Source of the DNA: Centrapalus pauciflorus
Taxonomy: Eukaryota; Streptophyta; Magnoliopsida; Asterales; Asteraceae
Direction: 5' to 3'
Assembly (NCBI GenBank): GCA_020465985.1
Contig: JAANYP010004395.1
Location: 1,004,501-1,068,500, forward strand
DNA: 64,000 nucleotides
How positions within the stretch are numbered: the stretch's first letter is position 1; each line of letters begins with the position of its first letter. The notes under the pieces are model-generated. The model had not been told where the DNA came from. It was given only the letters and a program-made list of their open reading frames with translations, and did no database searches. The position numbers and the translations under genes are program-made. Positions 35,591 through 49,107 of the stretch are shown here, piece by piece.

Positions 35591-36185
35591 GATTAAAAAT
35601 TATGAATGTATGATTTTGTTCTTTTTTAATATAAAACTAGTTTATTAACCTATGGTTGCTTTTAACAACTTATTTTTATTATAAATAACATACATCTAAA
35701 GTTTTTTAGATATATATTAAATTATTTGTAAAATAAAAATTTGAAAACAATATGTTCAAAAAATATTAAGGGTAAATTTGGTCTTGGTTTTACTCCTATA
35801 TTTTTATAATTAACCTAAAAGTAAGTGTTAATTTAGAAATATTAATTGACAAATGTCAAATTTAGAACATTTCATTTGGCATCATGAGAGGACGACATGT
35901 AGCAAAATAGTTACTAGTTTAATAGTATTTACAGATAGATTCAAATATAAGACTACAATTTAAATTATTTATTACCTCAATTTAACATATATATAACCTT
36001 TTGTTCAGATACATCTTAAAATTTCATATTTCTAGTTCTAGCAATAACAATATAACTTAATATTTTTTATTCACCTTATATCATGTTAACGAATCCCATA
36101 AGACAAGAGTCAACTTATTTCTTCACTCAATGTTGCAATATACGTGCAATGTATACTAAGAAAAGTATATATGTACTCTATGATT
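35591..36185. other. Intergenic with Helitron relic
   Basis: About 35810-35945 resembles the 5' part of the Helitron family in minus orientation (GACAAATGTCAAATTTAGAA, AGTTTAATAGTATTTACAGA). Otherwise AT-rich. Confidence 0.4.
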
Positions 36186-36618
36186 TGGGTTCAAATGAGT
36201 ACCACTAGTTTTGCGGAGTACCGGAGGTACCTCGCTTAAAATTATTTTTTTTTAAAATTTTTTTATAATCATGTTTAAATTAATAATATAAGACTACTTG
36301 CAAAAAATCACACATAAACACACACTATAACTATGTGAAACGTGCAAGTTCACATGAACTGCACTGTTGTGAACGTATGTTCACAGCTAAGCATGTTCAC
36401 ATGAATTTTTCCACATTCACATGACTTTTAAGAGGCTACGAAGTGTGAATGCGTGTAATTCTTTTACAAATATGCTTATATTATTTGTATCTAAATGAAT
36501 ATGAAAAAAATTTAAAAAAAAAAACTTTTTTTCGAAGCATGTTCACATCTTAAACCCGTGTGTTCACAGGTACTCACGGTACTCTGCATTTTTAAGGTAT
36601 TTACACGAACCATATTCT
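36186..36618. repeat. Group C element without TA flank
   Basis: Left TGGGTTCAAATGAGTACCAC, right ACACGAACCATATTCTGTG. Nearly identical to 38026-38456 (TTTTGCGGAGTACCGGAGGT). The TA tracts have been lost or were never long. Confidence 0.65.

Positions 36619-38456
<1,838 letters not shown>

Positions 38457-38508
<52 letters not shown>
38457..38508. repeat. (TA)n microsatellite
   Basis: About 52 bp of TA. Confidence 0.95.
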
Positions 38509-38513
<5 letters not shown>

Positions 38514-39018
38514 CTAATTTAATTCAATGTCTAAAATAAGCATTCAATGACTAGAAAATTGATTCTCAATTAGATCAAAAACAATGATGTGTAAATGATG
38601 AAGAGGTATATGTAAAAAATGATGATTAGCAAATCAAATTCCTCAAATAGATAAAAGTAACACTGATATGCAAATTTCAGGTTAGGTAATTGAATTTCTC
38701 ATACAAAAACAATAATATGCAAATAAAATATCTATCAAACAAGTTCAACTCAACCTTGTTCATTGATCCACAAACATGTTACAACTTCTCAAATATGTCA
38801 AAAACTAGAATTCAACTCTAAAACCCCCATATCCAAGTGTATTTATTACATCCCTTTAAATATTACAAATTAAATTAGAGCTATATTTTCGAATCTATCA
38901 AAATTGAATGAAAGGAATGAAAAGTGAAAGATCGGTACCACAAGTTCCTAAATGGTGAATACTGAGGGTTCTTAGAGTAATTTGTGAACCTAAAGTCAAC
39001 AATATGACAATGAAAAGC

Positions 39019-39080
<62 letters not shown>

Positions 39081-39822
39081 CGCGGAGATACAATTCTCCA
39101 AAAGGACACTGGTAAATTTGACATTCCTAACAAATGTTAGGGGTTCGAAGCGGTGGAGTGACAAACTTGCTCTCTTGAAGCTATAGAACTCCCCGTTGTT
39201 GTTTTACTGGTAGGTCAGCTTGATTTACCTTTCATGTGATGGGCATGGAGCGGTCTAACGTGAGTTGGTTGAGGTAACCGGTACATTAATCTTTTGACCC
39301 TACCTGACATGTGCTCCATAAGACTCTAGTTTATTGATTCATCGTTTTGATGTCTAATAATTGATGCATTTTTGAGTTTATACACATTTATGCCATGTAT
39401 TTTTTGTGTACATTTTGTAATTGTAGTTCAAAAATATTCGAATAAAGAAGTTGAAATATATATAACATAAAAGTACATAGCCATCATTTTGTAAATATTT
39501 CAACTCCCTAATTGATACTTGTCAAAAGTTTGAATACAAAAATATGTAGAAATGCAAAAAATATGTATTAGGTGTCATTAACACTTTGATTTATAATGAA
39601 TGAGTATTTTGGGGTAAGTGAAGTTTTAGGGGTTATAAAAATTTTGAGCGGTCCTTATGTGTTGGGTAAACTCGAATGTATACTTTACTTGCACTAAATT
39701 TATATTTATATAATTAATTTGACTTGTAATGAAAAATAAGGTCAGGCATTAAAAAGTTATCACATGTTTATTAATAAGGTAAACAAATACTATTATGTAG
39801 AACTTTACAAGGATTAAAATAA
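38509..39822. other. Intergenic with (CT)n microsatellite
   Basis: (CT)n at 39022-39076. The flanking DNA is unremarkable. A TTAGGGGTTCGAAGCGGTGG stretch at about 39138 is SINE B-box-like but has no supporting structure. Confidence 0.45.
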
Positions 39823-40119
39823 CGGTTAATATTAAAAAAATACCACCAACTTTTTTAATTTTCGCGATTAAGTCTCTAAACTTTTTTTCATATTGTTTAA
39901 GTCTTTAAACTATTTTTGTCTTATTCAAAATTGTATATTGGACATGTTTGACCGATTACCTAACAAGTAACCTTAGATTTCATTACCGGCTAATCCGGTC
40001 AAAGTTATATACTTTTAAATAAGGCAAACATAGTTTATGGACTTAAACAATTGGAAAAAAAGTTTAGGAACTTAATTGAGAAAATAAAAAAAATTTGATT
40101 GACTTTTTTTAATATTAAC
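39823..40119. repeat. Foldback MITE-like repeat
   Basis: GGTTAATATTAAAAAAATAC.. to ..TTTTTTTAATATTAAC, with inverted internal TTTAAGTCTTTAAACTATTT / AAACATAGTTTATGGACTTA words. A partial relative lies at about 51080-51200. Confidence 0.6.
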
Positions 40120-40496
40120 ACAAAGTAATGTTACAATTCAAACGGATCCCTTCTTTGCTAAGATATATTTGGATTGAAGTGCATCTCTATCTTTTGTATT
40201 CATAGGCTCATACATGTAGAAACTTGATATTAGACTCAATATGTATGTTCCCTTAACTAACAATTTTACGATTTACATATAACTTTTAAGATTTTCGGTT
40301 AAGTTCTTATTTTTATACATCTTTAATTAAATATGGACCTAAATCTTTAAAATAAAATGCAAAATTATTGACGCTATAAATTATAAACTAAGGATCCAAA
40401 GATTGATATGGTAAATATAGATCATCTTATTACTCATAAGATGCATGTATTTTTGTTTACATATTAATTAAAATTATTAAAAGATTTTTCAATGTG

Positions 40497-40527
<31 letters not shown>

Positions 40528-41334
40528 CTTTTATTCTTTTTCATGATTCCATAAAAATAAACAAATAATTTCATAAAAGTTAGAATTGAGCTGTTAAGCC
40601 CAAACTATACTATTCATGAGCCGACTTCATTAGTAATTTAGTATGCTTGTATTTTTCAATATGTTGAAAGGGAAGTGTTACACTATATTCTTATAACACT
40701 CATTTTTCAAGGAATAGATATATAAATAATAATAACTATCTATTATCGTTTTATTTAATCTTGTCAATCATAATTACTTTAAAATAATGGGTTTTTGTTT
40801 TTTCGTTCCTCGATTTTATTTCTTTCCCAAAAAGACCCTTAAGTTAATTTTTTTAAATAACTTTATGAAATTTGACTATTAGAGTCCATTATATTTAATA
40901 AAGCGGGATTTTTAAAAACTAAAAACTCAGGTTCTAATAACTTAATTTCACTAAACCATAAATGAAAAAATTTAACTGGATAATTTTTCTAGACTAAAAT
41001 AACATGAAATAACGAAAACAAAAAAAAAACATAAAAGCTTGGTGTTTTTTTTAATAATCCCTAAAATAATGTGTTTATCACGAGAAAAACCAATATGTTT
41101 TCAAGGTTTTTGTGTTTTCGTCTCTCAATGGTATTTTTTTAGTTTTGTGAAAATTGATTATTAGACCCCTGTTTTAATTACTAAACTGGGTTTTTAGAGA
41201 CTAAAAAATCAGTTTCTAATATTCATTTTTCACTAACCTAAAAAAACAACTTGAATAAACGAAAACGTAAAAACATGTTGTTTTATATCGAAAATATAAT
41301 TGACTAGTGGCAGATCTGTATTTTGAAATACGTT
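40120..41334. other. Intergenic, repeat relics
   Basis: Two diverged direct copies (about 40830-41010 and 41100-41260) of the TTGACTATTAGAGYCC family. A (TA)n run at 40499-40527. No gene. Confidence 0.5.
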
Positions 41335-41386
41335 GGCCCAAAGTCAATTCGGCCCAAGGTAAGAGCATTTAACAAACGCTGGCCCA
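41335..41386. promoter_or_regulatory. eIF3c promoter: three site II (TGGGCC) boxes
   Basis: GGCCCA occurs at 41335-41340, 41351-41356 and 41381-41386 (TGGGCC on the minus strand). Site II elements, bound by TCP factors, are typical of plant ribosomal-protein and translation-factor promoters. No clear TATA box is seen nearby, which also fits that promoter class. Confidence 0.6.
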
Positions 41387-41531
41387 ATTCATCCTTTAGC
41401 ATTGGCATTGCCTTCTTCAATTAAACGTCATCTTCTCGGCGCTCACCCTAAAATCAAAACCTCCATCATCGCCGACGCAAACTCGTACTCTCTCCGTTTT
41501 ACTGTTTTCGGTTTCCGAAAGAAATTTACAG

Positions 41532-41690
41532 GTAATTTATTATTCTATCTTATGTCTATCAAATCGCGAAACTTTCATCTTTTCTGTGCTTAGTGACAGA
41601 TCTGTATCTTGAAATATCTTCATAAATTGTTCTTACAGTTTGATACTTTCCTGTTTCGGCTCATGTAATTTCTAATGATTTATCGTGCAG
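41532..41690 (+). other. Probable 5' UTR intron of eIF3c
   Basis: Donor TTACAG|GTAATT and acceptor ATCGTGCAG|TTCTGG bracket 159 nt between a CT-rich leader (about 41400-41531) and the short coding exon 1. Inferred from splice consensus only. Confidence 0.5.
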
Positions 41691-41738
41691 TTCTGGTGTT
41701 TCATAGATTCGTAATTTGCTAGCCTGTAACATTAGAAG

Positions 41739-44700
41739 ATGGCATCGAAGTTTTGGAGTAACCAGGTTTGTTTATTCACTTGATGATAGTTTTCTGATCA
41801 ATGATCCATGTGATTCGTATTTTTTATGTCATAGAAAAAAGTAATGCGACGTTGTTGGAATTTGGTAATGTAGTTTTATCATGTATAATGTCGACAGGGT
41901 GACAGCGATACTGAGGATGAAGTGAGTGATTCGGAACTGGATGATGTTGATGAGGGGCAAGAAAATGCTGTCAGTGCCCCTGGTGCTAATAAATATCTTG
42001 ATAATAGTGATAGTGATAGTGACGATGGAGACATGCATAAACGTGTCATTAAGTCCGCAAAAGACAAGCGGTTTGAGGAGTTGTCTGCAACTATTGATCA
42101 GATGAAGAATGCTATGAAGATTAATGACTGGGTCAGCCTTCAAGAGAGTTTTGACAAGATTAATAGGCAGCTTGAGAAGGTCATGAGGGTTACCGAATCA
42201 GATAGGGTTCCTAACAACTATGTCAAGGCTTTGGTTATGTTAGAGGACTTCTTGAATCAGGCCATGGCGAATAAGGAGGCAAAGAAGAAGATGAGCAGCA
42301 GTAATGCGAAGGCGTTGAATTCAATGAAGCAAAAACTGAAGAAGAACAATAAGCAGTATGAGGATTTGATCAATAAATGTAGAGAAAATCCTGAGAGCTT
42401 TGAGGATCAAGAGGATGCGGATGAGATGTCGGAGGATGAGGATGAGGATGAGGATGATTCTGGTTCAGATATTGATGACCCTACCAAAGTAGATGCCGAG
42501 TCAGAGTCTGAAGATGATAATGACGAGGAGAAGGATGAGACTGAACCTGGTTGGGAGAAAATGATGAATAAGAAAGATAAGTTGATGGAAAAGCAGTTTA
42601 AGGATCCAAGCCAGGTCACGTGGGATACAGTCAACAAGAAGTTCAAAGAGGTTGTTGCTGCTCGTGGTAGAAAGGGAACCGGAAGGCTTGAACTTGTTGA
42701 GCAGCTTACTTTCTTGACCAGGGTGGCGAAAACTCCTGCACAAAAGCTTGAAATCTTATTCAGTGTTGTATCTTCACAGTTTGATGTCAACCCAGGTTTA
42801 AGTGGGCACATGCCTATAACTGTATGGAAGAAGTGTGTACGGAATATGCTTGTCATTCTTGATATCCTTGCGCAGTATCCAAATATTCTGGTTGATGACT
42901 TGGTGGAGCCTGATGAGAATGAGACGCAGAAAGGTACCGACTTTAAGGACACCATCCGTATATGGGGGAACCTGGCAGCCTTTCTTGAGAAAGTAGATGT
43001 TGAATTTTTTAAGAGCCTACAGTGCATTGATCCTCACACTCGTGAGTATGTCGAGAGGCTCCGTGATGAACCCTTGTTCTTTGTCCTTGCTCAGAATGTC
43101 CAGGAATATCTTGAACGTGTTGGGGATCACAAAGCTGCAGCGAAGGTAGCATTAAGGCTTGTTGAACTTGTCTATTACAAACCACAAGAAGTATATAATG
43201 CCATGCGAAAACTGTCTGAGCAATCAGATGTTGGAGAGAGTGGAGAGGAGTTGGGAATTGAATCAAAAGTCATTGAGGAAAGTCGAGGTCCAACTGCATT
43301 TGTAAACACTCCTGAAATTGTGTCACGAAAACCTGTTTTTCCAGAGAGTAGTAGAGCATTGATGGATTTGTTAGTTTCTCTCATTTACAAGCATGGAGAT
43401 GAACGAACCAAGGCCCGTGCAATGCTCTGTGACATTTACCACCATGCGATCTTGGATGAGTTTTCTACATCCCGGGATTTGTTGCTCATGAGTCACTTGC
43501 AGGATGGTGTGCAGCATATGGACATCTCAACCCAGATACTATTCAACAGATCTATGGCTCAGCTTGGCCTCTGTGCCTTTAGAGAAGGTCTTATTGCTGA
43601 AGGCCATGCTTGCCTTTCTGAATTGTATTCAGGAGGTAGGGTGAAAGAACTACTTGCACAAGGTGTCTCCCAAAGTCGCTACCATGAGAAGACTCCTGAA
43701 CAGGTAATTTTGACAACTGATGGATAAACGTGTCTTAGGGCTTATATGTCTGTCTGTGTGCATGGGGGGCGATCGGCATAGCTGATTGTCACGTATTAGA
43801 TAAACATTGAACCCTAGGAATGACTTAGCGGTTGAGGCTTTGGATTTTTCAAATGAGATCCCTACCTGGAAGTTTCAACTTCTTGGGGCTATTTGCCTTT
43901 TAAAAAAACCATACATATAGTAGCTCACATGTATGATGGTTAGAGGTTCCTGTGAACATTGCAACTTATTTTGATTATACATTTATCTTAATGATTGTTA
44001 TTATATAGTATTAATTTGTACAGTCTGAACAGGTAATTTTGACAACTGATGGATAAATGTGTCTTAGGGCTTATATGTCTGTCTGTGTGCATGGTGGGCG
44101 ATTGGCAATGACTTAGCGGTTGAGGCTTGGGATTTTTCAAATGAGATCCCTACCTGGAAGTTTCAACTTCTTGGGGCTATTTGCCTTTAAAAAAAACCAT
44201 ACATATAGTAGCTCACATGTATGATGGTTAGTGGTTCCTGTGTACATTGCAACTTATTGTGATTATACATTTATCTTAATGATTGTTATATATAGTATTA
44301 ATTTCTACAGTTGCACCAGTAAGTGATTGGATAATGGTACAATTAAAAAAAAATACTTGGATCATTGGTACAAAACAATCCTAAATAAATAATAAATAAA
44401 TCATGATGGTGATAGTACGTTTGTTTGATAATTAATTAAGATATACACAGGTAAGCAGCATCCGAATTGACTTTCTTTGTGTATTATTGTATTATAAATC
44501 AGTAAATCACAAAATCTATGAATTTAGGAGCACCGTCATGCATATTAGCTACCATGTATACGGTTCAGAGTGAATTGAGCTTGTTTGGAGCCAGTGCCAT
44601 GTGACAACCCATAAGCTGAGTAATGTAGCCTGTTAAATGACTGTACGTGGTGTTCATTTTGGACAGTGATGTGCATGACTTACCCTTTGTAACAATTGTA

Positions 44701-46069
44701 ATGAAAAATATTCTCTTGCTATGAGGCTGTATTGTTGTGTCATGATTTATGCTATTAATCTGATACAGTATGTCTAAATACAAGAGCTTGTTTGGAGCCA
44801 GTGCCAGACTGCCAGTCCTTGATGGATCTCGTGATCGCACCATGGATTATGTGGTGTTTATCTTGCCAATCTGAGAAATTTCAACTTCCAACTTTTTAGT
44901 AATGGAGTATTTATTTTATTTTGGCACCATGTTGACTTGTGAAATAACCTCTTATCTGAATTTGGAAAGAAAAAAATATGAGTGATAATCAGGGCACAAT
45001 GCTACGAACTATTGATATGTGCTGCCATTTTCCCCATCTGGTTTCAGATTTAATTTTTGTCTCCATCATTGAATGTCTTTTTTGTTTGGTTTCTGCAAGT
45101 TTTGTTGAATAAAGTAACTAATTTTTGCAGGAACGCCTGGAAAGGAGAAGACAGATGCCATACCATATGCACATTAATCTCGAACTTCTGGAGGCCGTGC
45201 ATTTGATATGTGCCATGCTGCTGGAGGTTCCAAATATGGCTGCAAACAGCCACGATGCTAGGCGCAAGGTCATAAGCAAGACCCTACGAAGGTTACTTGA
45301 AGTGAATGAGAGGCAGACTTTCACTGGTCCCCCTGAAAACGTTAGGGACCATGTCATGGCAGCAACTAGAGCGCTTAGCAAGGGTGACTTCCAAAAGTGC
45401 TTTGATGTTATTAACTCACTTGATGTCTGGAGACTACTTAGGAACCGTGAGAAGGTTTTACAGATGCTAAAAGACAAAATCAATGAAGAAGCCCTAAGGA
45501 CATACCTCTTCACATATTCCTCGTGCTATGAAACACTAAAATTGGACCAGCTTTCGAAGATGTTTGACCTCTCTGAGTACCAGACTCATTGCACCGTTAG
45601 CAAAATGATGATCAATGATGAGCTTCATGCAACATGGGATCAACCTACTCAGTGCATCGTCTTCCATGAGGCTGAACATTCTAGATTACAGGCTTTGGCA
45701 TTCCAATTCACTGAGAAGCTGACAGTTCTTGCTGAGAGCAATGAGAGAGCAATCGAGGCAAGGCTCGGTGGAGGTGGACTAGAGAGTCTTCCCTCGAGGC
45801 GGAGGGAAGGTCAGGACTATGCGTCTATCACTGGTGGTACAAAATGGCAAGACAACACGTCTTACACACAAGGGCGTTTAGGCAGCGGGGGTGGTCGGTC
45901 AGGTTATGGCAGTGGAAGATCGTTTGCTCCAGGTCAGTCCTATCAGAGGGATCGAACTAACCAACGAGGTGGGTATCAGAGCTCCCGATACCAAGGTTCA
46001 ATTGCTAGGGGAAGTCAGATGGATGGTTCAACTCGCATGGTCAGTCTGAACAGGGGCATTCGTGCTTAA
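41739..46069 (+). CDS. EIF3C: Translation initiation factor eIF3 subunit C
   Basis: Coding exons 41739-41765 (9 codons), 41898-43703 (602 codons) and 45131-46069 (312 codons plus stop), all phase 0, give 923 aa, the usual plant eIF3c length. eIF3c is a core scaffold subunit of the cytosolic eIF3 complex that binds the 40S subunit and contacts eIF1/eIF5 in start-codon selection. Visible: MASKFWSNQ start followed by the acidic GDSDTEDEVSDSE (CK2-type Ser-Asp/Glu motifs), the helical eIF3c N-domain, a second acidic tract near residues 185-225, WEKMMNKKDKLMEKQFKDPS, the C-terminal PCI/winged-helix region (TYLFTYSSCYETLKLDQLSKMF, about residues 770-880) and a Gly/Arg-rich tail. The first exon is only 27 nt and is supported by its ATG, splice sites and typical N-terminus. 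Intron 2 (1.4 kb) contains a tandem duplication that copies the donor site. Confidence 0.95.
43696..44311 (+). repeat. Tandem duplication spanning eIF3c exon 2 donor
   Basis: 43696-44024 (starting CTGAACAGGTAATTTTGACA) is repeated at 44025-44311 with only a few mismatches and a ~42-nt deletion. The second unit therefore carries a copy of the exon end and 5' splice site (GAACAG|GTAATT), 329 nt downstream of the real one and inside intron 2. Confidence 0.9.
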
Positions 46070-46394
46070 CCGATATTGGTCAACTTCCATCATCCTTTTG
46101 CCATCGTTGAGATTTTGTTCGCTCTTATGAACCTGAGCTTTCCTGTTTGTACTTGGGTCATCTATTTGGTTTACCTGTTCTTTGGGTCTAAGAACTCATG
46201 ATTTTAGAGTAATTATGGATTGTGTCACACATTTGAATGTTTATGAGAACAGTGACCAAACACAATTTTTTTGGCCAGTGTCCTATATGTTAACATCGTT
46301 CATTGCATCGATCTTTAGCTTTAGTTCAAAACATCAGATCCAGGTCCAAACGCCTCTGATTTGACTCTTTGTAATCACATTTTAACCAAAAAAA

Positions 46395-46982
46395 TCAACA
46401 TTTAGTATCCCCTTAACAAACACGTATGTGTTATGATTGTATCCTTTATACTGGCCGTTTAATCTCATTTTTGTCATCATTCTTTTCGCACCATCAATGT
46501 GTCCACACTCCACAGACACACAAGCCATTAATCAAAGCGTTATACGTTAATTCATTTGGCTCAAGATTTCTGTTTACCGTTTCTATGAAACATTTCTTTG
46601 CCTCTTCCAAATCATTTATTTTACAGTACCCATCCATCAAAGCTGTGTATATCTGGCATGCAATTCTCGGTTTTTTTCATCCTCTCAACAAGTTCACTGC
46701 TGCATTCATTAAACCCTTCTTACACATTCCGCTGACCATAGTGTTGTACGATCGCAAGTTTATGATTGGCATTTCATCAAACAGCTTTTGTGCTTTCTTA
46801 ATCATACCTGTTTTACAAAACCCTTTAATCATTACGGTACAGGTCGAAACATCTGGCTTAACAATACCTTGGCTAACCATCTGAGGGAAATAATTCTCAG
46901 CCAATTCCACTTGATTTCGTCTCACCAATACACCCATCGCCATTAAAGATGAATTTATTATTATTATTGAGAAATCAATCAA
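46395..46982 (-). pseudogene. P-class PPR protein relic
   Basis: On the minus strand the frame from 46982 encodes pentatricopeptide repeats: VKPDVSTCTVMIKGFCKTGM, IKKAQKLFDEMPI, LRSYNTMVSGMCKKGL. It meets an in-frame TGA at 46677-46679, continues in the same frame with IYTALMDGYCKINDLEEAKK and LTYNALINGLC, then needs a frameshift near 46500 to go on as GHIDGAKRMMTKMRL. PPR proteins bind organellar RNA. Here about four repeats remain, with no targeting peptide, a stop and a frameshift, so it is a fragment of a dead copy. It lies 330 bp beyond eIF3c, tail to tail. Confidence 0.8.
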
Positions 46983-47179
46983 AACTCAAAACACGAAGGA
47001 AGATTGCTTCTATATTCCTCCTTCAAACCTTTAGCTTCAACGCTGTGTTCTTTGCGAAAGAAAGCAATGTGAGTAAAATCTTCCAGATGAAAAGAAGAGA
47101 GAAGAAATCTTTCTTTTCTTTACAATGTGAGTAAAAATCAAATAAGTCTCCTTCTATTTCCATTTCTTTCTTTCCATTA

Positions 47180-47326
47180 ATGAAGTTCTGGAACACACAA
47201 AGAGTACACACCGGTCTTTTCACTCCTCCGTCACAACCACTCCTCCGCCCCCACAACCCATACGGTGGTACTGGTTTCCGACTACAGTACACCACTCATG
47301 ATAAAGACCTAATTTTGAAATTTTGA
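47180..47326 (+). other. Small ORF of unknown meaning
   Basis: A 48-codon frame starting MKFWNTQRVHTGLF, Arg/Pro/Thr-rich with no acidic residue in the first 39, as in organelle presequences. Just after its stop lies a strong donor (TCG|GTAAGTAA at about 47341), and 45 bp later a Helitron begins. It could be the first exon of a gene truncated by rearrangement, or chance. I do not recognise it. Confidence 0.15.
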
Positions 47327-47387
47327 TAGGATCTGAAATCGGTAAGTAATTAAATTTATGTAAGAAACTTAAATCAAATAATATATA

Positions 47388-47685
47388 CTAGGTTATTACC
47401 CATGTATTACATGGGTTAATTTTAGAAATTGATATTTATATATATATGTATAATATAATAATTATATGAATAATAAAGTTTGATAAATTTTAGTTAGTTA
47501 GTTATTAAATTAATCTATATTAGATTTACATAAACTTGATTTGCTTTAAAATTTAAAAATAAAATCTAAAAACGATGTGGCAAAAGGAGAGAGCGACATG
47601 TGGCAAATTAAATGAGAGCATGTCATGTGTCAAATTAAATGAGAGCATGTCATGTGACATTTAGTTACTCATTTAATAGTATAGA
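47388..47685 (-). mobile_element. Intact ~300-bp non-autonomous Helitron
   Basis: On the minus strand it starts TCTATACTATTAAATGAGTA after A and ends with hairpin ACCCATGTAATACATGGGT, AATAACCTAG, then T. Gives the uninterrupted reference for the split copy at 3302-5883. No coding capacity, so mobility would depend on an autonomous partner elsewhere. Confidence 0.8.
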
Positions 47686-48584
47686 TAGATTGAATCATGT
47701 ATCAATTTGTGATTCAACGCTAATGTCTTTGTTCTTCAATTTTAGAGAGAGGAAAAAGAATAGGGAAGAAGACGAAGAAAAGAAACATGAAAGAGAAAAA
47801 GAAAACAAAAAAAATTGAAAGAAAACAAATTTTTGGTTTCCTTGTTTTTCTTTTTCATTTTTCTCAATTTTGGAAAAATAAATTTTAATGATTTTTTCCT
47901 CTTTCTTTTTAAAATGTTTAAAGAAACACAAATATATGAAATTTGACATTTAAACTACCCTCCTATATGAGAAATTAAGTAAATTATAAAAAGTATATAC
48001 CCTGTCCAAATATGCAACTCAATGTTAATCCAACAAGTCAATTAACTAAAAGTAGGTTAACATACGTTTAATACTGATAATTTTGAAGTCAATAAATTCA
48101 TCTAAATATATAAAAAAAACATATATAATACACATGTGTGTGTGTTCGTTCTCTACCAACAAAATTATTTGTGTGAACAATTATGTAGTTGTTGAATACT
48201 CACTCCTACAACAAATTAATTGAACATATATATATATATATGCACCTACCTTAACAATAATTAGCAAGATTCTTTGCATTTCAAATAAGATGAATGATAA
48301 ATCACTTTTGACTTAGGAATGATTCAGTTTTAATTTTTCTTATGTACTTAGAATTTATAGTCACCGTCAATTCATTTAAAAAAATAAGTAGTGTTTTTCC
48401 TTGAAAATCTAAAGCATCTTGGATACAAAACCATTTTTTTTAAAGTTGTTAACACATCGCAATGTACTTAATTATAGAATTTAAAGTTGTTAAAGCATCG
48501 ATACAAAACCATTTTTTTAATTTGTCAAGTGAGTATTATGCAAATTTATGATTTTTTATATTATTAATGTTAACGTATTGGAGC
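47686..48584. other. Intergenic, no gene seen
   Basis: A purine-rich GAAAAAGA tract at about 47745-47830, otherwise AT-rich. Confidence 0.5.
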
Positions 48585-48722
48585 AGGAGATCTCAGTCTC
48601 GAGGTAGAGCCGTTGATGAGCTTGTTCAACTGCAGAGTTTATTGACGAATGTTATTCTAGATGATTCCTTTAAGGACAGACGGACATCGGTTCTTGACTC
48701 TAGTAGTCTAGTGACACTTTCT
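48585..48722 (+). pseudogene. Possible LINE (non-LTR retrotransposon) relic
   Basis: One frame reads RRSQSRGRAVDELVQLQSLL followed by LDDSFKDRRTSVLDSSSLVT. This resembles the linker between reverse transcriptase and the zf-RVT domain of plant LINEs (RGRAxxELxxLxxLL...DxWxW.LDxSGxFxVxS). The frame then stops. Only a fragment, and recognition is by pattern alone. Confidence 0.35.
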
Positions 48723-49107
48723 CCATAACTTTTTGTCATGTGTTATTGGCTGCAATAAGTCATTTTGTATATGGCGAAACATATTTAGCCAATGGAGCTG
48801 TAGTTAGCCGATTCACTTCTCGCTTTTGGACATGATTAACAGGACTCATTGTTGCCGAAAATAAATGGGTTGCAAAAGTTTTTTATGGGGTTTGTTATGT
48901 GTCTATGTGATATGTTTAGAGGTTGGAGTCTCATTGTAAAATCATATATTGGAGCTGGAATGAGTGGTTTAGGAATCTTCGATGGGTAATTAGTCAATCT
49001 AACACTTAGTTCTCGGTTATATTTCTGTTTCTTGTCTTATTCTAGATATTGGTGTTGTAGCTTTTTTCTCCTTCCTTTTAGTTTTGGGTGGTACTTGTAA
49101 CAATATT

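Noticed and set aside
42407..43027. 206-codon frame antisense to eIF3c
   Set aside because: A shadow of the eIF3c acidic-region coding strand with no independent support.
46426..46884. 152-codon plus-strand frame
   Set aside because: Antisense to the PPR relic. The minus strand shows the recognisable repeats.
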